Below, piece after piece: positions 1 through 5,796 of a DNA stretch of 9,992 nucleotides. Source of the DNA: JAICTV01 sp035634055 (lineage in GTDB: Bacteria > Planctomycetota > Phycisphaerae > Tepidisphaerales > Tepidisphaeraceae); the NCBI GenBank assembly GCA_035634055.1, contig DASQDR010000142.1:1-9992 (forward strand), written 5' to 3'. The position numbers were made by a program, and so were the translations under genes. Under the pieces are notes generated by a model. It had not been told where the DNA came from. It saw nothing but the letters and a program-made list of their open reading frames with translations, and searched no databases. The stretch's first letter is position 1. Each line of letters starts with the position of its first letter.

Positions 1-1
1 C

Positions 2-245
2 GCGGGTCGCGCTGCCGAGGGGTTGGAGTACCTGAGGGCGGCGCGGGCGGTGCGGCCGCGGATGGTCGCCGTGCAGATCGAGTTCGCCGACGCGCTGTTC
101 GACGACGGTCGGACGGCCGAAGCGCTGGAGGGGCTCGGCGCAGCGGCGGCGGCGGACCGTTGGCAGTGGTTGTACGCGAACGCGCTGGGGGACCTGCTGC
201 TGCGGGCCGGACGGCCCGAGGAAGCGCTGGCCGCGGCGGCTGCCG
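2..245 (+). CDS. TPR-repeat protein, N-terminal-side fragment (5' end outside window; frame breaks near 230-250)
   Basis: This frame is open from the left edge, so the gene starts outside the window. The residues show tetratricopeptide-like helix pairs: stretches such as EFADALFDDGRTAEALEGL and ANALGDLLLRAGRPEEALAA have the small/aromatic spacing and the GR-x-x-EAL turn typical of TPRs, about 34 residues apart. TPRs are helical scaffolds for protein contacts. After EEALAAAA the frame degenerates into Pro/Arg-rich low-quality sequence and stops at 464-466, while the next frame takes over with convincing protein sequence. I therefore read this piece and the one ending at 959 as two parts of one gene separated by a frameshift, either a real mutation or a base-call error in a GC-rich run. 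The catalytic part of the protein, if it is a kinase, lies upstream and is not visible. Confidence 0.6.
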
Positions 246-251
246 ATCCCG

Positions 252-959
252 ATGCTCATCGCCGCCATGGCGAACCAGCAGCTTGGACACCGCGCCCACG
301 CCCGGCGGGCGCTGCGGAACGCGGCGCTCGTCCCCGACTGGTCGCCCGGCGAGGCCAAGGTCCGCGAGCTGTGGATCTGCCACATCCTGCGCCGCGAGGC
401 GGAGCGGCTGATCGTTCCCGACCTCCGGGCGTTCCTGGACGGCACCTACCAGCCGCGGTTCACTGACGAGCAGGTCGCGCTGACGGCGGTCTGCCAGGCG
501 ACCGAGCGCCACGCCGCCGAAGTCCGACTGTGGTCCGACGCGATGGCGCAGGACCCGACCCTGGTCGCCGGGTGCCGGATCCGCGCGATCCGCGCCGCCG
601 CCCGCGCCGGTTGCGGCGTGGGCGTTGACGCAGCCGCCCTCGACGACGCCACCCGCGCCGCGTGGCGAGAGACCGCGCGGCGCTGGATGGCGCAGGAGCT
701 GGACGGGGCCGAGCGGCTCGCGCAGGCCGCCGACCCGGCCGACCGCTCCGCCGGTCGCTCGGCCGCGGCCAAGGCACGTTCGTTCGCCAGCGTCTTGCGC
801 GAGCCCGGTTCCCTCGCCCGGATGTCGCCGGAGGAGCGCGCCGCTTGCGACGCCCTGTTCTCCCGCGCCGATCGAGCAGCCGCCGCCGCCGCCGAGCACG
901 CACCCGCCAAGTCCCCCGCCCGCCCGGCAACGCAACCTGCTCCTGGCAGCCCCACCTGA
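252..959 (+). CDS. C-terminal part of the same TPR protein, probably a planctomycete-type Ser/Thr kinase or TPR tail
   Basis: The given start is nominal: ATG at 252 has no convincing SD and the segment probably continues the upstream TPR frame after a +1 shift. It opens with a further TPR-like helix pair (AMANQQLGHRAHARRALRNA). The rest is an Ala/Arg-rich helical tail with a W-x-x-x-A-R-x-W-M segment and ends with LREPGSLARMSPEERAACDA followed by a short A/P-rich terminus. From memory this order matches the C-terminal tail of planctomycete serine/threonine kinases with TPRs, where the equivalent text is of the type 'LRxPxxLAxLPxxERxxxxALWxDV'. That assignment is family recognition, not a database hit. 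The stop TGA at 957-959 lies 70 bases before the next ORF, on the same strand. If the frame break is real, the gene is a pseudogene. Confidence 0.6.
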   Translation: MLIAAMANQQLGHRAHARRALRNAALVPDWSPGEAKVRELWICHILRREAERLIVPDLRAFLDGTYQPRFTDEQVALTAVCQATERHAAEVRLWSDAMAQDPTLVAGCRIRAIRAAARAGCGVGVDAAALDDATRAAWRETARRWMAQELDGAERLAQAADPADRSAGRSAAAKARSFASVLREPGSLARMSPEERAACDALFSRADRAAAAAAEHAPAKSPARPATQPAPGSPT

Positions 960-978
960 AGCGCCGGGGCCGCTTCTT
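958..978 (+). terminator. Possible weak terminator hairpin at the end of the TPR gene
   Basis: GAAGCG (958-963) pairs perfectly with CGCTTC (971-976) around a 7-base loop, starting inside the TPR stop codon and followed only by TT. The six-base-pair stem is plausible, but the missing U tract makes this weak. Confidence 0.25.
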
Positions 979-1007
979 GACGCCATCTTGATGCCGAAGG
1001 GGGTAAG
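977..1007 (+). promoter_or_regulatory. Candidate sigma70-like promoter for the kdp transcript
   Basis: TTGACG (977-982) is a 5/6 match to the -35 consensus. The best -10 candidate is GGTAAG (1002-1007), with a 19-base spacer and only 3/6 agreement. It sits in the only gap long enough to hold a promoter between the TPR gene and the first small ORF. KdpE-type activated promoters often have poor core elements, but no KdpE site can be recognised here. Treat as a placeholder. Confidence 0.22.
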
Positions 1008-1128
1008 AGTTGAGCGCAGGAGTACTTCCATGTTCCGTCTTACCCGCATCTTCCGCTCGATCAAGCACGTTCTCCTGGGCAAGTTCGCCGCCATGTTTGG
1101 TGCGAACGTCCACGATCAGATGTGGACG
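1001..1128 (+). promoter_or_regulatory. Potentially structured 5' leader RNA ahead of kdp, overlapping the 36-codon ORF
   Basis: Three perfect inverted repeats lie within 128 bases. (1) GGGTAAGA (1001-1008) pairs with TCTTACCC (1038-1045), 8 bp, enclosing the SD and start codon of the small ORF. Inside it GGAG (1019-1022) can pair with TTCC (1026-1029, one G-U), which would hide the SD. (2) GTTCGC (1083-1088) pairs with GCGAAC (1102-1107), with an inner CCA/TGG. (3) ACGTCCAC (1106-1113) pairs with GTGGACGT (1122-1129), loop of 8. Helices 2 and 3 can stack end to end or compete over 1106-1107, and ACGTTC (1067-1072) can alternatively pair with GAACGT (1104-1109). No riboswitch class is recognised. 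Chance pairing in GC-rich coding DNA is the main alternative. Confidence 0.3.
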
Positions 1129-1140
1129 TGGTTCAACTGA
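1030..1140 (+). CDS. 36-aa small cationic amphipathic protein, unknown function, upstream of kdp
   Basis: The ORF runs from ATG 1030 to TGA 1138-1140. AGGAG (1018-1022) lies 7 bases before the ATG, an excellent SD. An in-frame ATG at 991 has no SD, so I prefer 1030. Third codon positions are mostly G or C, as in the kdp genes. The peptide begins MFRLTRIFRSIKHVLLGKF. Plotted as a helix, R3, R6, R9 and K12 fall on one face and F2, L4, I7, F8, I11, V14, L15 and F19 on the other, so residues 2-23 could lie on a membrane surface. The C-terminus is polar and aromatic (DQMWTWFN). I do not recognise the family. It is separated from the next ORF by 56 bases, so it could be a regulatory leader peptide, an accessory to the Kdp complex, or unrelated. 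The overlap with inverted repeats leaves open that the RNA or DNA structure, not the peptide, is the selected feature. Confidence 0.5.
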   Translation: MFRLTRIFRSIKHVLLGKFAAMFGANVHDQMWTWFN

Positions 1141-1196
1141 GGCCAGCCGGCCCATCGACATCGTTCGCGCGCTCGCAACATCAACGGAGTTTTGAA

Positions 1197-1289
1197 ATGG
1201 ACCTGATCTACGTCGGCATCGCCGCCGCGTTCTTCGCGGCCTCGGTGGCGCTCGTGCGGCTTTGCGAGTCGCTGGGAGGCGGCAAGTGA
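1197..1289 (+). CDS. 30-aa single-pass membrane protein encoded directly before kdpF
   Basis: ATG 1197 is preceded by GGAG (1186-1189) with a 7-base spacer. The peptide starts MDLIYVGIAAAFFAASVALV and ends RLCESLGGGK: one hydrophobic helix of about 18-20 residues (roughly 3-21) followed by a short charged tail. The stop TGA (1287-1289) overlaps the GTG start of kdpF (1286-1288), so the two are almost certainly translated together. Short ORFs of the form M-D-x-x-Y ... FF ... L-x-R-x-C-E-x-L are, as far as I recall, found before kdpF in various bacteria, usually annotated as hypothetical; I know of no assigned function. By position and topology it could be a second small membrane subunit or stabiliser of KdpFABC, which is inference. 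Confidence 0.7.
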   Translation: MDLIYVGIAAAFFAASVALVRLCESLGGGK

Positions 1290-1378
1290 ACTGGCTGCAC
1301 GTCGTCGGCGGCGCGATCGCGGCGCTGCTGTTGGGCTACCTGGCGCTGGCCCTGCTGAAACCGGAGAAGTTCTCGTGA
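1286..1378 (+). CDS. kdpF: KdpF, small subunit of the K+-transporting KdpFABC ATPase
   Basis: A 30-aa peptide with one transmembrane helix (about residues 5-24) whose core LLLGYLALALLKPEKF matches the KdpF signature (hydrophobic helix, LGYL, then a short P-E-x-F tail). KdpF is known in E. coli to sit in the membrane between KdpA and KdpB and stabilise the complex. It starts with GTG at 1286, preceded by GGAGG (1275-1279) with a 6-base spacer. It overlaps the preceding small ORF by four bases, and its stop (1376-1378) overlaps the GTG start of kdpA by four bases, giving tight translational coupling on both sides. Genes this short are easily missed by automatic annotation. Confidence 0.9.
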   Translation: MNWLHVVGGAIAALLLGYLALALLKPEKFS

Positions 1379-3111
1379 GCGCAGCGTTGCAGATCGGCTT
1401 GTACGCCATCGTCCTGCTGGCGCTGGTGAAGCCGCTCGGGGCGTACATGGCTCGAGTGTACGAGCGGAAGCCGCTGTTCGCGCTCGACCGGCTGCTCGGT
1501 CCCGTCGAGCGGCTCGTCTACCGCGCGAGCGGCGTCCGCCAGGACGCGGAGATGGGTTGGCAGACTTACGCCGTCGCCGTCCTGCTCCTGAACGTCCTGG
1601 GCGTGGCGGCGGTCTACCTCCTTCAGCGCGTGCAGGGTCACCTTCCCCTGAACCCGCAGGGGATCGCGGCGGTCAAGGCGGACCTCTCGTTCAATACCGC
1701 CACGAGCTTTGCCACGAACACGAACTGGCAGAGCTACAGCGGCGAATCGTCGCTGAGCTACCTGACCCAAATGCTCGGGCTGACCGTGCAGAACTTCCTC
1801 TCGGCGGCGACCGGCATGGCGGTCCTGGTGGCGCTGGTGCGCGGCATGGCGCGGCGGGGGGCGATTACCATCGGCAGCTTCTGGATCGACCTGGTCCGCG
1901 GCACCCTCTACATCCTGCTGCCGCTGTCGCTGCTGCTGGCGCTCCTGCTCGTGTCGCAGGGCGTCGTGCAGACGTTGTCGCCTTCCAAGACGATCGCGCT
2001 CGTGCAGCCGATCACCGACGCGAACGGAAAACCGGTGACCACGCAGACGCTCCCCCTCGGCCCGGCGGCGTCGCAGGTCGCGATCAAGCAGCTGGGTACC
2101 AACGGCGGCGGGTTCTTCGGCGCCAACTCCGCCCACCCGTTCGAGAACCCCACGCCGCTCAGCAACTTCCTCCAACTGCTGGCGATCCTGCTGATCCCGG
2201 CGGCCCTGTGCTACACGTTCGGGCGAATGGTCGGCGACACACGGCAGGGGTGGGCGGTGCTGGCGGCCATGATGCTGATCTTCGTGCCGCTCGTGGCCTG
2301 CACCGCCTGGGCCGAGGGGGCAGGCAACCCCGCGCTCACCGCCGCAGGCGCCGATCAGACCACGTCCGCGATGCAGGGCGGCGGCAACATGGAGGGCAAG
2401 GAGGTTCGCTTCGGCGTCGCCAGCTCCGCCCTGTGGGCGACGGCGACGACGGCGGCGTCCAACGGGTCGGTCAACGCCATGCACGACTCGTTCACCCCGC
2501 TCGGCGGGCTGGGGCCGATGTGGCTCATCCAGCTTGGCGAGGTCGTCTTCGGCGGCGTCGGCTCGGGGCTCTACGGCATGCTGGTCTTCGCCATCATCGC
2601 CGTCTTCGTCGCGGGGCTGATGGTCGGGCGGACGCCGGAGTACCTCGGCAAGAAGATCGAGGCGTTCGAGATGAAGATGGCCTCGCTGGTCATCCTGATC
2701 CCGCCCGCCCTGGTGCTGATCGGCACCGCCGTCGCCGTCAGCACCGGATCGGCGCGCGCTGCCATCACCAACCCGGGCCCGCACGGGTTCAGCCAGGTCC
2801 TGTACTGGGCGAGTTCGACCGGCAACAACAACGGCAGCGCCTTCGCCGGGCTGGGCGCCAACAACGTCTTTTACAACGTCGCCGGCGGGCTGCTGATGCT
2901 GGCGGCGCGGTACTGGCTGATCATCCCGGTGCTGGCCATCGCGGGATCGCTCGCGCGGAAGAAGCTCGTGCCGCCGAGCAGCGGGACGCTGCCGACGCAC
3001 TCGCCGCTGTTCGTCTGCCTCCTCGTCGGCGTGGTGGTCCTCGTCGGCGCGCTGACCTTCATTCCCGCGCTCGCCCTCGGGCCGGTCGTCGAACACTTGC
3101 TGATGAAGTAG
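1375..3111 (+). CDS. kdpA: KdpA, K+-binding channel-like subunit of the KdpFABC ATPase
   Basis: 578 aa, normal for KdpA. It binds K+ from the outside and passes it through an intramembrane tunnel toward KdpB. Like SKT-superfamily channels it has four pore-loop repeats, all visible: P1 around T110-SFATNTNWQSYSGE (110-124), P2 around QLGTNGGGFFGANSAHPFEN (239-258), P3 around A361-SNGSVNAMHDS, and P4 around STGNNNGSAFAGLG (481-494). Hydrophobic helices fill the gaps, and the N-terminus (LYAIVLLALVKPLGAYMARVY) is characteristic. The start is GTG at 1375 with GGAG (1363-1366) 8 bases upstream, overlapping the kdpF stop. kdpB follows after 21 bases. No disrupted motif is seen, so the protein looks functional. 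Confidence 0.97.
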   Translation: MSAALQIGLYAIVLLALVKPLGAYMARVYERKPLFALDRLLGPVERLVYRASGVRQDAEMGWQTYAVAVLLLNVLGVAAVYLLQRVQGHLPLNPQGIAAVKADLSFNTATSFATNTNWQSYSGESSLSYLTQMLGLTVQNFLSAATGMAVLVALVRGMARRGAITIGSFWIDLVRGTLYILLPLSLLLALLLVSQGVVQTLSPSKTIALVQPITDANGKPVTTQTLPLGPAASQVAIKQLGTNGGGFFGANSAHPFENPTPLSNFLQLLAILLIPAALCYTFGRMVGDTRQGWAVLAAMMLIFVPLVACTAWAEGAGNPALTAAGADQTTSAMQGGGNMEGKEVRFGVASSALWATATTAASNGSVNAMHDSFTPLGGLGPMWLIQLGEVVFGGVGSGLYGMLVFAIIAVFVAGLMVGRTPEYLGKKIEAFEMKMASLVILIPPALVLIGTAVAVSTGSARAAITNPGPHGFSQVLYWASSTGNNNGSAFAGLGANNVFYNVAGGLLMLAARYWLIIPVLAIAGSLARKKLVPPSSGTLPTHSPLFVCLLVGVVVLVGALTFIPALALGPVVEHLLMK

Positions 3112-3132
3112 TCCACGCTCCGAGGTCCGCCG

Positions 3133-5196
3133 ATGTCATCGCATCACAAGCCCCGCAAGCTGTTCGATCCGCCGATCGTGAAGCGGGCGGTGTTGGACGC
3201 GTTCCTGAAGCTCAGTCCGCGCCACCAGGTTCGCAACCCGGTGATGTTCGTCGTCCTCGTCGGCTCGATCCTGACGACGCTCCTGATCTTCATCGGAGAG
3301 CCGGGGATCACCGCGAGCTTCATCACCGCCGTGGCGGTCTGGCTCTGGTTCACCGTGCTGTTCGCCAATTTCGCCGAGGCGATGGCGGAGGGGCGCGGCA
3401 AGGCGCAGGCGGACACGCTGCGACGCGCGCGGCGGGATACGCCCGCGAAGAAGCTGGACGAGCCGGCGTACGGTTCCGCCCACCGCACCATCTCCGCCGG
3501 CACGCTCCGCAAGGGCGACGTCGTGCTGGTGGAGGCGGGCGACTTCATCCCGGTGGACGGCGAGGCCATCGAGGGCGTCGCGTCGGTGGACGAGTCGGCC
3601 ATCACCGGCGAGTCCGCCCCGGTCATCCGCGAGAGCGGCGGAGACCGCTCTTCCGTCACCGGCGGCACGCGCGTGCTGTCCGACTGGCTGGTCGTGCGCA
3701 TCGGCGTCAACCCCGGCGAGACGTTCCTCGACCGGATGATCTCCATGGTCGAAGGGGCGAAGCGACAGAAAACGCCAAACGAGATCGCGCTGAACATCCT
3801 GCTGGCCGCGCTGACGATCATCTTCCTGCTGGCGACGGTCACGCTGCTGCCGTTCTCGATCTTCTCGGTTCACTCCGCGGGGCAGGGGACGCCGGTCACC
3901 GTCACGGTGCTGGTGGCCCTGCTCGTCTGCCTGATCCCGACGACGATCGGCGGGCTGCTCAGCGCCATCGGCATCGCCGGCATGGATCGCATGATCCAGG
4001 CGAACGTCATCGCCATGAGCGGCCGCGCCGTGGAAGCGGCCGGCGACGTCGACGTGCTGCTGCTGGACAAGACCGGCACGATCACCCTCGGCAACCGCGA
4101 GGCGGTCGCGTTCCACCCGGCGGACGGCAAGGCCGAGCGCGACCTTGCCGACGCGGCGCAGCTCTCGTCGCTGGCGGACGAGACGCCCGAGGGCCGCAGC
4201 ATCGTTGTGCTGGCCAAGCAGAAGCACGGCATCCGCGAGCGACAGATCCAGGAACTGGACGCGCAGTTCGTCCCCTTCACCGCGCAGACGCGGATGAGCG
4301 GCGTGAACTTCAACGGCTCGCAGATCCGCAAGGGATCGGCCGACGCCATCGAGGCGTACGTTCACGCTCGCGGCAATCACCTGCCGGCGACGGTCCGGTC
4401 AAAGGTGGACGAGATCGCCAGGCAGGGCGGAACGCCGCTGGTGGTGGCCAGCAGCAGCGACGTGCTGGGCGTGATCGAATTGAAGGACATCGTGAAGGGC
4501 GGCATGAAGCAGCGGTTCGCCGATTTGCGACGGATGGGCATCAAGACGGTGATGATCACCGGCGATAACCCGCTCACCGCCGCCGCCATCGCCGCCGAGG
4601 CGGGCGTCGACGACTTCCTCGCCCAGGCCACCCCCGAGGCGAAGCTGAAGCTGATCCGCGAGTACCAGGCGGGCGGGCGGCTCGTCGCCATGACGGGCGA
4701 TGGCACCAACGATGCTCCGGCCCTCGCCCAGGCAGACGTGGCGGTCGCCATGAACACCGGCACGCAGGCGGCGAAGGAGGCGGGGAACATGGTGGACCTC
4801 GACTCCGACCCCACGAAGCTGATCGAGATCGTCAAGACCGGCAAGCAACTGCTCATGACGCGCGGCGCGCTGACGACGTTCAGCATCGCCAACGACGTGA
4901 GCAAGTACTTCGCCATCATCCCCGCCGCGTTCGTCGGCACCTACCCGGTCCTGGCGAAGCTCAACATCATGCGGCTCGCCACCCCGAGCAGCGCGATCCT
5001 GTCGGCGGTGATCTTCAACGCCCTGATCATCATCTTCCTGATCCCGCTCGCCCTGCGCGGCGTGAAGTACAAGCCGATCCCGGCGGCGGTGCTGCTGCGG
5101 CGGAACCTGCTGATCTACGGTCTGGGCGGGTTGGTGGTGCCGTTCATCGGCATCAAGTTGATCGACCTGGCGCTGGTGGCCCTGCACCTGGAATAG
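3133..5196 (+). CDS. kdpB: KdpB, P-type ATPase catalytic subunit of the KdpFABC K+ pump
   Basis: 687 aa, close to the E. coli length (682). It hydrolyses ATP through a phospho-aspartate intermediate and drives K+ across the inner membrane with KdpA. Motifs in order: two N-terminal membrane helices (about 37-80); actuator-domain TGES (158-161); phosphorylated Asp312 in DKTGT; nucleotide-domain KGS stretch near 400; hinge GDGTNDAP (522-529); and D588/K591 in the SIANDVSKYF helix, equivalent to the charged pair known in E. coli KdpB to matter for coupling. The TGES serine, whose phosphorylation inhibits the E. coli enzyme at high K+, is present (S161). Start ATG 3133 has GAGG (3122-3125) 7 bases upstream. 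kdpC follows after 11 bases. Confidence 0.98.
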   Translation: MSSHHKPRKLFDPPIVKRAVLDAFLKLSPRHQVRNPVMFVVLVGSILTTLLIFIGEPGITASFITAVAVWLWFTVLFANFAEAMAEGRGKAQADTLRRARRDTPAKKLDEPAYGSAHRTISAGTLRKGDVVLVEAGDFIPVDGEAIEGVASVDESAITGESAPVIRESGGDRSSVTGGTRVLSDWLVVRIGVNPGETFLDRMISMVEGAKRQKTPNEIALNILLAALTIIFLLATVTLLPFSIFSVHSAGQGTPVTVTVLVALLVCLIPTTIGGLLSAIGIAGMDRMIQANVIAMSGRAVEAAGDVDVLLLDKTGTITLGNREAVAFHPADGKAERDLADAAQLSSLADETPEGRSIVVLAKQKHGIRERQIQELDAQFVPFTAQTRMSGVNFNGSQIRKGSADAIEAYVHARGNHLPATVRSKVDEIARQGGTPLVVASSSDVLGVIELKDIVKGGMKQRFADLRRMGIKTVMITGDNPLTAAAIAAEAGVDDFLAQATPEAKLKLIREYQAGGRLVAMTGDGTNDAPALAQADVAVAMNTGTQAAKEAGNMVDLDSDPTKLIEIVKTGKQLLMTRGALTTFSIANDVSKYFAIIPAAFVGTYPVLAKLNIMRLATPSSAILSAVIFNALIIIFLIPLALRGVKYKPIPAAVLLRRNLLIYGLGGLVVPFIGIKLIDLALVALHLE

Positions 5197-5207
5197 GAGG
5201 CGCTCCG

Positions 5208-5780
5208 ATGCGATCGCAGCTTCGACCCGCGGTGATGTCGTTCGTGCTGCTCACGCTGATCACGGGCGTGTGTTACCCGCTGGCGGTGACCGGCGCGGCC
5301 AGGGTGGCGCTGGCCGACAAGGCGCAAGGCAGCGTCATCCACCGCGACGGCCGCGCCGTCGGCTCGAGCCTGATCGGCCAGCCCTTCTCCGACCCCAGAT
5401 ACTTTTGGCCACGCCCTTCCGCCACCTCGCCGGTTCCCTACGCGGCCGACGCCGGCGCGGGGTCCAACCTCGCGCCGACGAACCCCGCGCTCGCGGAGGC
5501 GGTCAAGCAGCGCATCGCCGCGCTGCGCGCGGCCGACCCGCAGAACGACCAACCCGTGCCCGTCGATCTGGTGACCGCATCGGCGAGCGGCCTGGACCCG
5601 CACATCACCCTGGCCGCCGCCGAATACCAACTGTCGCGGGTGGCGCGGTCCCGACAGCTTCCTGAAACCCTCGTGCGTCAACTCGTGGGGGACCACACCG
5701 AAGTTCGGAGCCTGGGCGTCCTGGGCGAAGCGAGGGTCAACGTGCTGAAGCTGAACCTCGCCCTCGACGCGCGGCCGTGA
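5208..5780 (+). CDS. kdpC: KdpC, chaperone-like subunit of the KdpFABC ATPase
   Basis: 190 aa, typical for KdpC. One transmembrane helix near the N-terminus (about residues 8-30, FVLLTLITGVCYPLAVTG) anchors a soluble domain. KdpC is required for the assembled pump and is thought to raise ATP affinity of KdpB. Family landmarks are GQPFSDPRYFWPRPSAT (57-73), G85-SNLAPTNP, and the LVTASASGLDPHI (122-134) and AAEYQLSRVA segments. Position 89 is Ala where I recall Gly as usual (GSNLGPTN), a mild variation. AGGAGG at 5195-5200 overlaps the kdpB stop and lies 7 bases before ATG 5208, the strongest SD in the operon. kdpD follows within 4-16 bases, depending on its start. Confidence 0.96.
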   Translation: MRSQLRPAVMSFVLLTLITGVCYPLAVTGAARVALADKAQGSVIHRDGRAVGSSLIGQPFSDPRYFWPRPSATSPVPYAADAGAGSNLAPTNPALAEAVKQRIAALRAADPQNDQPVPVDLVTASASGLDPHITLAAAEYQLSRVARSRQLPETLVRQLVGDHTEVRSLGVLGEARVNVLKLNLALDARP

Positions 5781-5796
5781 GACAATGGTGGCGACG

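Noticed and set aside
1141..1152. GGCC-AGCC-GGCC as a terminator between the two small ORFs
   Set aside because: Only four base pairs and no T tract follows; it would also cut the operon before kdpF.
460..1161. Long - strand open frames opposite the TPR gene tail
   Set aside because: Arg/Ala/Pro/Ser-rich low-complexity translations mirroring the coding bias of the + strand; no start signal or motif.
1336..3096. A 586-codon open frame on the - strand opposite kdpA
   Set aside because: The translation is Arg/Asp/His/Gln-rich with no hydrophobic core or motif, the typical antisense shadow of a membrane-protein gene in GC-rich DNA.
1557..4568. A 1003-codon open frame on the + strand across kdpA and kdpB
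   Set aside because: It is out of frame with both genes, its translation is Arg/Gly/Pro/Ala-rich low-complexity text, and it crosses the kdpA-kdpB junction. It is the usual long shadow frame of high-GC DNA.
5785..5796. Alternative kdpD start at ATG 5785
   Set aside because: It adds only MVAT and has no SD. ATG 5797 gives the familiar MADDRP start, though 5785 cannot be excluded.
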